NCBI GenBank assembly: GCA_009731375.1
Contig: BJOX01000160.1
Span: 229,666 to 284,389, forward strand
Direction: 5' to 3'
DNA length: 54,724 bases
Source: Paulinella micropora
Lineage: Eukaryota > Cercozoa > Imbricatea > Euglyphida
Part shown: positions 21,908 through 32,259 of the stretch, in pieces
Layout: each line of letters opens with the position of its first letter
Numbering within the stretch: the first letter of the stretch is position 1
Made by a program: the position numbers and the translations under genes
The notes under the pieces: model-generated
Database searches by the model: none
What the model saw: the letters and a program-made list of their open reading frames with translations, nothing else
What the model was told of the DNA's origin: nothing

Positions 21908-22900
21908 ATGGAAGTCATGGCGTGCTCTGTCTCTTATAGCACCAGTGCCGCCTACAGCTCAGCCATCCACAAGTTGCGTTCTTTCTGCTCCGCCTACTCA
22001 ACGGAGCACTGGTGTCCTGTCTGGTGGCAACCCGACCCTGTACTCCTCGTTCTCTTTCCTGTTTGGTTGAGCCGGTTCATGTCGGTATCCACCTGTAAGG
22101 TTTATATGTATGCAATCCGAGACTTCTGCCTCCGGTTGAGCCTAGATGACCCCACCGACAACCACTTTGTGGAGATGGCGTGGCGAGGCATCAAGCGCAG
22201 TAAGCGCGCCAAGCTCGACAACCGTCTCACCTTAGAGCTGCCGATGTTAGAAGCTATGGCGAGCTATACTCTAGGGGCAGTCAAGGATCGCAAAATCCCC
22301 AAGTCCACTCGTCATCTCTGGGCCACGGTCGTCACTGCGGCAGTCTGGGGCTTCTTTGGATTCTTTCGTGTAGGCGAGTTAGTAGCTTCTGGATCGCTCG
22401 CAACGTGCCGGTTCCTTGTCAACTCCTTTGTTCAAATGCGCCTTGTTGACGACATGAGTCTCATAATGGTTACCCTGGATGGCGCAAAGCAAGACCCATT
22501 TCGCAGCGGTTGTGATGTTGGCCTTGCGGAACAAGAGAACCCGCTCGTCTGTCCCCACGCGTGGAAGAAGATCTTCGAGTCAAGTCGCGATGGTTTCAAG
22601 CTCCCTTTGGCGGGGTATCCTTACTTCCGTCTTTCTGACAATTCCCCGCTCGATCGCGCCACGTTTGTCAGCACAGCTCGGGAGCTTCTGCAGAAGGCTG
22701 GAGTCGCGACTGGTGGTCGGTTCAACGGGATCTCGCTTCGTCGTGGTGATGCAGCTCGTCTCTTCTCGCTAGGTGCTTCGGATTCATCGATCATGCGTGC
22801 GGGTCGGTGGTCTTCGTCTTGCTTTCGTCTTTACGTGGGCGCAAGGATGGCCGAGCTTGTTGCTGAACAGAAAGCTATGGGGGGAGGGGCAAATCTCTAG
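21908..22900 (+). CDS. DIRS tyrosine recombinase
   Basis: An intact 330-codon frame starting MEVMACSVSYSTSAAY. It has an N-terminal core-binding domain (SSAIHKLRSFCSAY, VSTCKVYMYAIRDFC) and a C-terminal catalytic domain: first Arg in GFFGFFRVGELVASG, the second-Arg box in ISLRRGDAARLFSLGAS, the His/Trp position in MRAGRWSSSCFR, and the nucleophilic Tyr in RLYVGARM. The usual His of the HxxR box is Ile/Ser here, as is common in DIRS YRs. It replaces the DDE integrase of LTR elements and inserts circular cDNA. It starts 29 bp after the RT/RNase H stop. This is the only uninterrupted large ORF of the element. Confidence 0.85.
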   Translation: MEVMACSVSYSTSAAYSSAIHKLRSFCSAYSTEHWCPVWWQPDPVLLVLFPVWLSRFMSVSTCKVYMYAIRDFCLRLSLDDPTDNHFVEMAWRGIKRSKRAKLDNRLTLELPMLEAMASYTLGAVKDRKIPKSTRHLWATVVTAAVWGFFGFFRVGELVASGSLATCRFLVNSFVQMRLVDDMSLIMVTLDGAKQDPFRSGCDVGLAEQENPLVCPHAWKKIFESSRDGFKLPLAGYPYFRLSDNSPLDRATFVSTARELLQKAGVATGGRFNGISLRRGDAARLFSLGASDSSIMRAGRWSSSCFRLYVGARMAELVAEQKAMGGGANL

Positions 22901-23100
22901 GCTCAAATGTTGGAGGTATTTGTAATGTTCGGTTTCAGTACTCAAGTTTTTAGGTGCGGCTGTCTGTGTTCCGAGTGGACATCAGAGCCGTCAACCTTTA
23001 GTGTTTTGTAAACTTGAGTCCTGAAATATTTGAGCCTAGCCCCTTTCCCTCCACACTACTCCGACGAGTTCGGAAGGTTAGGCCAATAAAGCTTTTCTGT
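22888..23100 (+). repeat. DIRS 3' inverted-repeat region and poly(A) signal
   Basis: CTAGGCTCAAAT (22897-22908) is matched by ATTTGAGCCTAG (about 23026-23037). TTTCAG-t-ACTCAAGTTT (about 22933-22950) is matched by AAACTTGAGTCCTGAAA. Together they fold into a long stem with about 25 extra bases in the left arm. A smaller hairpin (CCGACGAGTTCGG) and CCAATAAAGC follow. In DIRS elements complementary terminal sequences of this kind guide formation of the circular intermediate. Confidence 0.7.
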
Positions 23101-23140
23101 TCCCTTACTAAGTAAATTCGAAACTACGATACGGAAACTT

Positions 23141-23579
23141 TAACTTGTAACCAGGAATATGGTAAATACAAGGAGTTTCAGACTTGGATTGATGTAAATC
23201 AACCAGTCCTCCTTGAGGCTCCGACGGGGGAGAAACAGGCAGTTGCTAAAATAGAACGAGAACGATCCCGGCATTGAGGTCACCTCAGAATTTGCGTTTG
23301 TCGAGGGGGAGAGGGAGAGGGTAGAGGTGCAGAGAGCGACACATAAACCGGGATGGAGATCACACGAACAGGCGGAAATTTCGAGTGAAAACATTATCAC
23401 GGGAAAGAGGGCGAGAGCTCATGTCACGGTATGTGCCCGGGAGGAAATCGGGCGGAGTATTGTTTCGTGAGTGAGAAATTCCCGGAATTCCCAGTAGTAC
23501 AAAAACCAAAAACCGTAAGCAAGCTAGACAGAAGGAATTCGAACGGCTCAAATAACTAAAAGCATTTGTTTGGCGAAAA
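23141..23579 (+). pseudogene. Copia integrase, C-terminal part after the nested element
   Basis: The reading resumes with CNQEYGKYKEFQTWIDVNQP, the core segment holding the conserved Asn-x-x-Glu-Tyr after the second catalytic Asp. It soon hits stops. An alternate frame (EFAFVEGERERVEVQR) then runs in Arg/Glu-rich sequence to the RT. Clear evidence that the DIRS element split one integrase. Confidence 0.75.
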
Positions 23580-25184
23580 GTGAGCGAAGCGAAAATGTCG
23601 GGCACACCAATCATTCCTATAAAATGGATAGACGCGGTAAAACAACAAGGTACTGCGGATGAATTCCATAAAGCCCGGATAACTCTACAAGGGGACCTCC
23701 TGAAAGCTTACGCTCAGTACAATCCCAGAAAGACTTACTCTCCCACAGCCCAGCACAGGACCATTTTGCTCATGGTAGCCTATGCAGCCTTTTTCGGAAT
23801 AGACCTATCGTTGATTGATTTCACGACCGCCTATCTGCATGCGAATCTCCCCTATGACATATATGTCAAACCGCCGGCCGAATTTCAGACTGCGGACTAT
23901 GTCTGGCTTCTGAAGAAGGCCCTATACGGTCATCCGGAGGCAGGCCGTCTTTGGTACGACGTACTGTCCGGGGAGCTCATTACCGAACACAAATTCAAGC
24001 CTCTCACGCTAGACAGGGCCTCGTTCGTAAAGCATGGGAGTAGCCCCCAAACTACCCAACTGGTGTCCTTTCACGTCGATGATGGCTGTCATGCTGCGTC
24101 ACAAGAAAGGCACACCAAGATGGTGAAGTTGTTCGAAAAGAGAGGATTCCGGTGCAAGGACCTAGGCAAAGCCACCGAATTCAAAAACATTCAGATCATC
24201 CAGTCTGAAAAGGGGATTACTCTGCATCAACGTAAGTATGAGTTGTTGATATTGGAGGAGTTGGGTTATATGAAGGAGATACCGGCTAAAACGCCATTCA
24301 CTTCTGATAACCCCGCTCCCCTAAAGAAGGACCATCGCCTATTACGTTATGATCTTAGATGCTTGATAGGGATGCTTATCTTTTTGGCTGTTCACACCCG
24401 GCCACTCCTCATATGCTCTTTAAGCATAGCAGCTAAGTCCCAAGTCCCTAAACCGGGGATGTCTTATGCTATGGTGCACAGAATGTTCTTGTGGCTTCTG
24501 ACCCCACGAACGTTATTTTTCAGAAGAGGAGATCGAAATTTATGGAAGTTGCTAGAAACTAATTTCTCGGTTCCTAAAACTCCGGAATCTTGGAAACCTA
24601 ATCTGGAATCTTGCGCAGCGGCCAACGCAATCGATGATATCATTGGGAAACCCGTAATGCCCGGAATGGACATGTTCAGCGTGCCAGTTCTCGCTAATGT
24701 AGACAGAATTATTGCGGAACAACCGATAGTCGGATTTGTAGACTCGGATTTTGCGGGGGATAACAACTCACGTAAATCAAGATCAGGATACTTTTACTTA
24801 TTCAACGGGACACCAAGTTCGTGGTTTTCTAAACTGCAGTCCGTGATAGCCCAGTCTACATTAGAGTCCGAGACTGTTTCAGCAAATGAGGCGGTTAGAG
24901 AACTTCTTGCATTACAACAAACTTTACGGGATATCGGAATAAATCTTGAAGGCCCTCTCTTCGAGGATAACGAAGGAAGGATATTATTGTCGGAGAGAGG
25001 ACTAGGGGAAGCTAGGACCAAGCACATAGAGGTCCGATACCACCTTCTAGCGCAACTCGTGAGAGAAGGAAGGTCAAACTATTCCGGGTCCCTGCGGAGG
25101 AAAATATCGCAGATGTATTCACCAAATACATTTTACGGTAGACAAATTCAATTACCTGGCTGGAAAAATCTCCGTTGTGCTTAG
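23580..25184 (+). CDS. Copia reverse transcriptase and RNase H (RVT_2 type)
   Basis: 534 open codons. RT landmarks are IPIKWIDAVKQQG (the usual TKWVFKxK region), first catalytic Asp in DLSLIDFTTAYLHANLP, YVWLLKKALYGHPEAGRLWY, and the catalytic pair in LVSFHVDDGCHAA. RNase H landmarks are IVGFVDSDFAGDNNSRKSRS, QSVIAQSTLESETVSANEA, PLFEDNEGRILL and ARTKHIEVRYHLL. The last 35 or so codons run out of frame: the normal ending (FRVPAEENIADVFTK) is read one base away from about 25080, so the C-terminus is frameshifted. In the intact element this is the last part of the Gag-Pol polyprotein. Confidence 0.9.
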   Translation: MSEAKMSGTPIIPIKWIDAVKQQGTADEFHKARITLQGDLLKAYAQYNPRKTYSPTAQHRTILLMVAYAAFFGIDLSLIDFTTAYLHANLPYDIYVKPPAEFQTADYVWLLKKALYGHPEAGRLWYDVLSGELITEHKFKPLTLDRASFVKHGSSPQTTQLVSFHVDDGCHAASQERHTKMVKLFEKRGFRCKDLGKATEFKNIQIIQSEKGITLHQRKYELLILEELGYMKEIPAKTPFTSDNPAPLKKDHRLLRYDLRCLIGMLIFLAVHTRPLLICSLSIAAKSQVPKPGMSYAMVHRMFLWLLTPRTLFFRRGDRNLWKLLETNFSVPKTPESWKPNLESCAAANAIDDIIGKPVMPGMDMFSVPVLANVDRIIAEQPIVGFVDSDFAGDNNSRKSRSGYFYLFNGTPSSWFSKLQSVIAQSTLESETVSANEAVRELLALQQTLRDIGINLEGPLFEDNEGRILLSERGLGEARTKHIEVRYHLLAQLVREGRSNYSGSLRRKISQMYSPNTFYGRQIQLPGWKNLRCA

Positions 25185-25920
25185 TAGGGAGAATTGCGCT
25201 AAATTCAGGATAAAATTCGATCAATTCCCGTATTAGTAAGGATTATCATCTTGGACTTCGTTTATATTCCCGGGGTATGTAATACAATAATTTTTTCGCA
25301 TATTACACATAAGTTGTACAGGTGAGCGAATAGACGAGTGCCGACGAGGCCCGGTGGCGAGTGACCGGACCGAAGTCCATTGCTCATTCCAGATATTAGT
25401 ATTTGAGGTTGTCAAAGCGTGACGACTTCACCCGGTTTCCCAACCTGAAATACTACTGATGATCTCATTCCTTTTGAGACATTTCTACTTCAGGTTGTCA
25501 AACATGATGACTTCGCTCGGTTTCCCAGCCTGAAATACTACGAAGACCTCGTCCCTTTCGCTCGTTCCGTTCCAACTTCTATCTGCTTCGCCTTAACTTC
25601 TATCTCTATACACTTATATACATAAAAATCTATAAGAAGCCGACATGGAGTCCGCTGGTCGGTGAACGTGCCACACGGGAGTGTGGAACAACACGGAAGT
25701 ACGTCAGACCAGCTGGATGTACCAGACAGGTCGATAATTACAGATATCGTGTCTTTGTGCATATATTATATTATTTTATGTTCTTTTTTATACCCCTCTA
25801 CGGGAAGCGCTGTCAAATTTATAAATTCATACCACCGGATAGATAAGTAACATATAGTTCAAGTTGATCATACCTTTTTGATAGACCAGTACAGATGGAT
25901 ACATTATCATATGTCTTATT
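25185..25920 (+). other. Copia 3' untranslated region with imperfect 85-bp repeat
   Basis: No gene. An imperfect direct repeat of about 85 bp around GGTTGTCAAA...GGTTTCCCA.CCTGAAATACTAC occurs at 25411-25455 and 25493-25540. Confidence 0.6.
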
Positions 25921-25921
25921 T

Positions 25922-26204
25922 TTATATATTATGGTTACTTACGCGATCATATACATATATCAATATCATATGTGTATTATGACCATACCGTACTTGCGTT
26001 ACATATATAATGTTACTCAACATAGGATAGGGGGTGCGTAGGACCTAATCCTCTTCTCGTCGTTATATATTATGGTTACTTACACGATCATATACATATA
26101 TCAATATCATATGTGTATTATGACCATACCGTACTTGCGTTACATATATAATGTTACTCAACATAGGATAGGGGGTGCGTAGGACCTAATCCTCTTCTCG
26201 TCGA
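25922..26204 (+). repeat. 141-bp tandem duplication in the copia 3' region
   Basis: About 141 bp beginning TATATTATGGTTACTTAC and ending CTCTTCTCGTCG occurs twice in tandem (about 25924-26063 and 26065-26204) with only one or two mismatches, so the duplication is recent relative to the LTR divergence. Confidence 0.9.
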
Positions 26205-26417
26205 CCAGGCCTAGCTTGCCTAGGGGGAGCTGCCCTGTATGTAATCTCGTTGATGCATACTTGCCCTAGCAAGCCGGGTAGCCACCATCGACATAACCTC
26301 TTGGAGAGAGTGAGGGTAAGAGTGAGTAATATTATTATGTTTTAAGTCTGTGTTTTTATAATTTTCACAGAATAGATGTATTGGGACCCACAGTTAATTT
26401 AATAATTTACTTTGATC

Positions 26418-26426
26418 CAGGGGGAG
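26418..26426 (+). promoter_or_regulatory. Polypurine tract
   Basis: CAGGGGGAG lies directly against the 3' LTR start, the expected place for plus-strand cDNA priming. Confidence 0.8.
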
Positions 26427-26613
26427 TGTTAGACTTATTAATATAATTAACCGGATAGTCAGTATGGGCCGGCACATGTAATGTGTGTCATTAGAGCCAT
26501 TACGTATGTCCGGCCTAGTATATAATCGGGCCGTCCCTTGGCGCCCTTTTCTCAATAAAGTATCTACTGTAGGACACAGCAAGTATACGGCAGATTATTA
26601 AGTTAGTCTCACA
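26427..26613 (+). repeat. 3' LTR of the copia element
   Basis: 187 bp, matching 11562-11748 with about ten substitutions and no obvious indel. Followed by the CAGAC target duplication. Confidence 0.92.
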
Positions 26614-26618
26614 CAGAC

Positions 26619-27580
26619 CAAGCATAAGAGTCAAGTAGCGACAAGCCGGACGACACTCAATGGCACTATGTATTGTGTGGGCCGGCCGACAATCCCTTTT
26701 CCCTCTTGGGGGGAAGCCGCCGTAAGCGGTCGACCCCCACGCCGAAGACTGACTTCTCATTCGAAGGCGCTCTCGACCAACCGACACATGACATAAGGCA
26801 TTCCGGCTGTCGAACAAGTAAAAATAATTGATCATATATTAGTCCACGTCCACGAGTCTCATCCGTGAGAACTCGTGCCCCCGAGCTCCAGCTCTATCCT
26901 CGTTAAGATCCTTCCTCTGGCATCAGATATAAATCACTGCCATCCCTTGATCTTCCCCTTCCGTCGAAAAGAAAAAGCAGCTGATGATCCGGCACGGTAA
27001 GTGATATCAGACGTTGGAAGGTTAATTACGTTTACCGTTAGTAATTGCTTTATAAGTGGGAAAGCATTTTATTTGTATAGTCGAATAACCTCGTAATTCT
27101 AGTCAATAAGAGTAACGGACGTAACTTTACTCTGAGCAACTCAGCATGCTCATTAAAAAGGCCTTTACCTACTCCTTTCAGAGTTCACCGGTCCTGTCTC
27201 ACACAGCTACCAAAGGGAGGGAAGGCAATTTAATATATAAAGTGATTTCTGACAACTACAGTACGACACGTCACAAAACTAAGATAATTGTAACGGAACA
27301 TTCAAATAAGGTGGAGGGAAAATATAATGACTGTATCGCTACTATCTAGAAATTTCTAGAGTACTAAGACTGATCAAGTTAATACTGCCATTAGAGTGGC
27401 AAAGTATAGTGTCCGCTGTATCACTAAATAATTAAGTGGAATTAGTACTATCAGTCCTTATGACAAATCAAACTATCCTATTAGCGGTAGGTGACTCCGG
27501 GTAACGTCGGAAATGAAATAGGAATAACGCTCCCCCTTAGTTATTTGTCATAACTATGTCACTATACTCAATCTAGTCTA
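26619..27580. other. No gene seen; possible LTR of the second copia remnant
   Basis: No convincing coding sequence. On the minus strand CTAAGGGGGAG (about 27528-27538) resembles a polypurine tract, and it lies downstream of the minus-strand copia RNase H. The lower-coordinate DNA may therefore be that element's 3' LTR; I cannot fix its ends. Confidence 0.35.
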
Positions 27581-27899
27581 ACATCGTAAAAAAAATTTCA
27601 AGCGCTTCCCGTAAGGGGTTTCAAAAAGTCCAGAAATATATATATATATATGTGGTAGAGGTGTGTGAAACAAGTGAAAAGAAAGGTGAAAGTCAGCTTT
27701 ATGCGTAGAAGTAAGCCTCCAAAGTGTGCAACGTCCCCGGCCACCGGAAGAGTCTGGTCGGGGTGGCGCCGCCACCCGGGTCCGGCAGGCTCCGGATTCC
27801 CCGCCGCCAACGGCCTCGATCCTACGACCCGATCGCCACGCGCGTCCAGCTCAACACCTATAGGAGAGGAAACACTCGCACAAAAGAGAACACAAAGAA

Positions 27900-28600
27900 A
27901 AATAAAAACACAAAACAGTGAATTTGTTCAATAAGTATACAAACTGATCACGAGGTAACGGTTTGGTGAGTAAATGACCGATTTGTTTCCTAGTACTGAT
28001 TTTAATAAACTTTATCTCACCATCTCTCTGTGAATGATGGATGAAATGTAGTTCGAGAGGCAAATGTTTGGTGCGTGGTCCGGATAATCCTCGTTCGCCT
28101 GCGAGAACTGTTTGAGTATTATCCTCATATAATTCAACCGGACCTTTTTGCGGAATTCCGAGTTCCTGTCTAACATGACCTACAGCTAGACCCTCTCTAA
28201 TACATTCTGCTGCAAATATTTCAGCATCATTCGAGCTAAGGGCTATCCTACTCTGTCTCTTAGAAAGCCAACCTATAGGGTCCCGCCCCCATAGAATTAT
28301 GTATCCCGTACGTGACTTTCCGGTTTATTGCAAACCTTATGGGCCGCATCAGGCCGTAACGTGACTTTTGGATAGGATTGACCCTCTTGCGAGGACTTAG
28401 GCCCGTGAAATGCTAAACCGCGAAATGAGCCAATCAAATACCGCAATATCCTTCCTACCATGGCATAAGTGACTCCCTTATGTAAAGCCTCGTATACTAG
28501 TGCTCTCTGTTTAGGTGTTAGTGAGTAACCAGGCTTGAGTTTGGCGTAGATAGGATGTGGTGGTGGTTTACATCTTCTCATGCGTTTTGTCTGTGACTGC
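27900..28600 (-). pseudogene. Second copia remnant: RT end and RNase H
   Basis: On the minus strand 28581-28320 reads a copia RT C-terminus (SLTPKQRALVYEALHKGV, MVGRILRYLIGSFRGLAFHG). After a frame change near 28320 it continues with RNase H (KSRTGYIILWGRDPIGWLSK, QSRIALSSNDAEIFAAE, ELYEDNTQTVL, GPRTKHLPLELHFIHH) to TRKQIGHLLTKPLPRDQF near 27930. The family is related to but distinct from the 15-kb element and lies in the opposite orientation. 5' parts were not found. Confidence 0.8.
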
Positions 28601-28679
28601 GTGTCTGTAGATGAGAGCTCGAGGGTTTGATGAGTGGGTTGCGGCTGTGCAGTTCACTCTTACTCTCCACCTGTGTCTG

Positions 28680-29110
28680 CTGCTTCTATTGTCTGCGAGC
28701 TAGCTGTCTGCTACTCTGACGTCTGACGTTCTGCTGTGTGCTAGTCTGTTGACTGCTGCTGCTAGTCGGTTGACTGCCTGTCTGCTGTGAGCTAGTATGT
28801 TGGCTTCTGACCTGTCGACTGCTATCCTGCTGTCTGCTAGTCTGTTGACTGCTGACCTGTTGTCCGCTGTTCTGCTGTGTGCTAGTCTGTTGACTGCTGC
28901 TGCTAGTCGGTTGACTGCCTGTCTGCTGTGAGCTAGTCTGTTGGCTACTGACCTGTCGACTGCTGTCCTGCTGTCTGCTAGTCTGTTGACTGCTGACATG
29001 TTGTCCGCTGTTCTGCTGTCTGTTAGTCTGTTGACTGCTGCTGCTAGTCGGTTGACTACTGTTCTGCTGTCTGTTAGTCTGTTGACTGCTGCTAGTCGGT
29101 CGACTACAGT
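28680..29110. repeat. CTG-rich minisatellite with 141-bp higher-order unit
   Basis: Imperfect 15-21-bp modules (GTCTGTTGACTGCTG, TGTCTGCTGTGAGCTAG) are arranged in a 141-bp unit: the block starting at 28741 recurs at 28882. The minus strand is open through it as Ser/Gln/Thr (SSQQTSRQQDSSRQV), so a coding function is possible but unsupported by flanking domains. Confidence 0.8.
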
Positions 29111-29149
29111 GTACTGTCCCGAATTCGGAACGGGTAAACTTTCCCGAAA

Positions 29150-30240
29150 TCGTAAAAAAGTGAAAATTTGTTTTCAACACAACTCAGTCAAACGTGCTCC
29201 TTTTTACCTCAAACTTTCACTTAATTCATCACAATCAAATTCTCCACATAAAAGTTTTGAACCTCATTTTCGTGACTTAGTCGAGGTGGGCCCCTAGGTC
29301 TAGGTCGGGTTCACCCTGTTTCCAGTACAGCTCACCCAAATCTGCTCCTTCACGCTCCAAACTTTCACCTAGACTTCTTCCAGACACTTCCCACAAAACG
29401 TAACACCCAAAACGAAATTTCGTAACTTAGGTCGAGGTGGTCCCTTAGGTCGAGCTCGGCTGCACCCTGTTTACCGTGCACCTTACCCAGACTTGCTTCC
29501 TCCCGCTCCAAACTTTCACCACGATTTCTTCCTGACATTACACACCAAACGTAACATCCACAACGAAATTTCGTAACTTGGGTGGAGGTCGGCCCTCAGG
29601 TCGAGATCGGTTGCACCCTGTTTACCGTGCACCTTACCCAGACTTGCTCACTCCCGCCCCTAGCTTTCACCACGACTTCTTCCTGACATCACCTACCAAA
29701 CTTAACATCCACAACGAAATTTCGTAACTTAGGTCGAGGTCGGCCCTTAGGTCGAGGTCGGCTGCACCCTGTTTACCGTGCACCTTACCCAGACTTGCTA
29801 CCTCCCGCTCCAAACTTTCACCACAACTTCTTCCTGACATTAGGGAGCAAGTCTGGGCGAACTGCGCTGGAAACAGGGTGCAAGCGACCTCGACCTAAGA
29901 GCTCACCTCGACCTAAGTTACGAAATTTCGTTGTGGGTGTTACGTTTGGTGGGTACTCCCGCCCCAAACTTTCACCACAACTTCTTCCCCACACTTCCCA
30001 CCAAACATAACACCCACGACAAAATTTCGTGACTTAGGTCGAGGTGTGCCCTTAGGTCGAGGTCGCATGCACCCTGTTTACTGTGTACCTTACCCAGACT
30101 TGCTCCCTCCCTCTCCAAACTTTCACCACCACTTCTTCCTGACATTTCTCACCAAACGTAGCACGCACAATGAACTTTCGTAACTTAGGTCTAGGTGTGC
30201 TCTTCGGTCGAGGTCGTCTGCACCCTGTTTACCGTGCGTC
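29150..30240. repeat. 151-bp satellite array with an inverted segment
   Basis: Units start near GGTCGAGGT at 29280, 29431, 29582 and 29733 (151-bp spacing), with a degenerate copy before and about two after. Conserved cores are CACCCTGTTTACCGTGCACC, CAAACTTTCACC and AACGAAATTTCGTAACTTAG. About 115 bp (29842-29955) is inverted within the array (GGGAGCAAGTCTGGG, CTAAGTTACGAAATTTCG). Confidence 0.88.
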
Positions 30241-32100
30241 GGATGGACCAAGTGTACATCGTCCGACCCATGCATTTAGTGCAGATATTATTAACCATTC
30301 CCTCTTCGCTGCTATACCTCTATTTATATGATATGATATGTTCAATATATGTACACATATGTAGTACATTACCCTCTAGCATATTTTCTCATCATATAAT
30401 AATATAGTATATTTTCACGGTAAGTTATAATAATTCAATGATTAATGATAAGGACTTCCCGTCCCGGATGCCAATACATAATAATAATTATTAACGATTA
30501 GGACTTCCTGATCCTATTATTATAAAGCAATTCCAACTATTAATAATGGCATTAAACGATTTATTCATAACTGGAGTAAACGGAGTACTACCGTTTGCCT
30601 TTGGACCTTTTACTCAACCTTTTGGTTGAAGCTGTTTCTCGTTTCTTTATCCTTGATTAATCTGATATTAAAGTCAACTTTCATCCTCCAGGGATACTCT
30701 GCGTGGAAACCGGTTGATTATTAATAATATGATCTGATCTCTCTGTTTGTATGAGATCTGGTCATAACAGGTTATGGCCTTGCGCTCCCAGGAGGAAAGA
30801 AAATCGAATTTTTCTTGGAAATATTGATTTTTTTTTACTCATGGCTTTGTCCGTTACCGACCCGCTGTGGCAACGCCAACTACAACACTGGAATTCACAG
30901 CACGAAGTGGACACTGTCAACGAGCTGGACTTTACTGAGCAACTGAATCTGCATACCGTACTGAGCAACTGAATCTGCAAACCGCTACTGGAGAACTGGC
31001 CCTGCACACCAATGCTTCAGAAAAACTGAACATGTGCTTCGAAACAACTGAACCTGTCTACTGCTTCGAAACAACTGAACCTGTACACTACTACGGAAGG
31101 AATGAACCTGTCAGCACACGCGGAAAAGAACTGCGATCTGGACTGCAACGACGGCCCATTTGTCCCTGTGGAAACACCGACGACCCCTTCACATTTTAAC
31201 CATCAACAACGACCTCGACTTCAACATTTCGTTCGAGACAAGTTTCGGCTCCCGCTTTCAGCTTCTGCTTTGGCTTCAGCCAGCTTTCGACTTCGGCTAT
31301 CAGCTTTCGGTTTCAGCTATCAGCTTTGGCTTCGGCTTCGACTAAGCAGCGATCGAACCTGCGACAACCTGAACAGTCCCTGCTTCTCCCTTGCTACTCA
31401 ACCTTCAGTTTTTTGCGCTACAAGACTTGACGCGCGATCGACAAGTCTTCAACCTAAATTTTCTGATAGGCAGAATAGGCAGATAGAATTTCAGGACAGT
31501 CAGACAGATAGAAAGATAGAGAAAGAATAGAAGACAGATATAGCAACATACACACATCCATCCCATTTGAACACGACATATGAACACATAGAAACAGTGA
31601 GCATAATAGAATAAGAGACAAACAGACAGATACAAAAACAGACACAGACTCACGCACAAACCATTTCCAACTACATGTATCTATCTTACCCCATTGTCAC
31701 TCACATGACCCACAATTTGTTTCCATACATCAAATAGACATTCACACATCTTTTCATACATCCCCACACATCCAAACACACTCATTGTTTGATTTGTCTT
31801 GTGTGAACATGCCTTCTCACCAACATGCACACCCACTATATGCCATGTGATATGGTCATTTTCACGCGAACTTTTTCACATACCACCATCACTAACAATC
31901 ACTAAGCCTTTGTTTCTTGATTGTACAAACAACAACACAACCACATAACCTGTAACTCACTTATCTTTCATGCCTCATACAACACCACTTCATTTGTTTA
32001 CCTTAGCAGAAATACTAATTTGGGGGGAGTGACTTTACAAGTCAATCTTTCTCAAATTACTATTACTCTTCTCTATTAACTCATTCTAATACTTCTTCCA
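30241..32100. other. No clear gene; short degenerate repeats
   Basis: AT-rich to about 30750. Then a region with degenerate units of about 30 bp (GAAACAACTGAACCTGT, 30945-31110) and a run of TTCGGCTTT-like hexamers (31235-31345). The 80-codon frame starting ATGGCTTTGTCCGTTACC at 30841 is short and repeat-derived. 31500-32100 shows nothing I recognise. Confidence 0.5.
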
Positions 32101-32126
32101 CTAACATATCTTCTTCTGTCTATCTA

Positions 32127-32127
<1 letters not shown>

Positions 32128-32184
<57 letters not shown>

Positions 32185-32259
32185 GCTACTGCTACTGCTA
32201 CTACTACTGCTACTACTACTGCTACTACTACTGCTACTACTACTGCTACTACAACTACA

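Larger units (their letters stand above)
16734..23140 (+). mobile_element. DIRS-type tyrosine-recombinase retrotransposon
   Basis: The element carries a Gag-like ORF, a zinc-finger ORF, a Gln-rich ORF, a DIRS-style reverse transcriptase/RNase H and a tyrosine recombinase, in that order. It begins with a hairpin-forming stretch (CTCCGGGCTTCGCCCTGGAG, 16740-16759) and ends with a large inverted-repeat region (22897-23037) and an AATAAAG signal near 23084. DIRS elements integrate a circular cDNA by YR recombination and make no target duplication; none is evident. The boundaries come from where the copia integrase reading stops and resumes, give or take a few bases. Several frameshifts show that this copy is degenerate. 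Confidence 0.85.
11557..26618 (+). mobile_element. Complete 15-kb copia retrotransposon with nested insertions
   Basis: Two 187-bp LTRs (11562-11748 and 26427-26613) face the same way and start TGTTAGAC and end CTCACA. They are flanked by the perfect 5-bp target duplication CAGAC (11557-11561 and 26614-26618). By eye the LTRs differ at about ten positions. A tRNA-type primer site follows the 5' LTR and a polypurine tract precedes the 3' LTR. Between them lie, in copia order, gag, protease, integrase, reverse transcriptase and RNase H, all damaged by stops or frameshifts. The excess length comes mainly from a DIRS-type element (about 16734-23140) in the integrase and a SINE (14379-14646) between gag and protease. 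Confidence 0.9.

Noticed and set aside
23140-23614. Minus-strand frames over the integrase remnant
   Set aside because: Shadow frames opposite the copia integrase and RT start.
28680-29110. CRISPR-like array
   Set aside because: Repeats are imperfect, contiguous and without unique spacers, and the genome is eukaryotic; it is a minisatellite.
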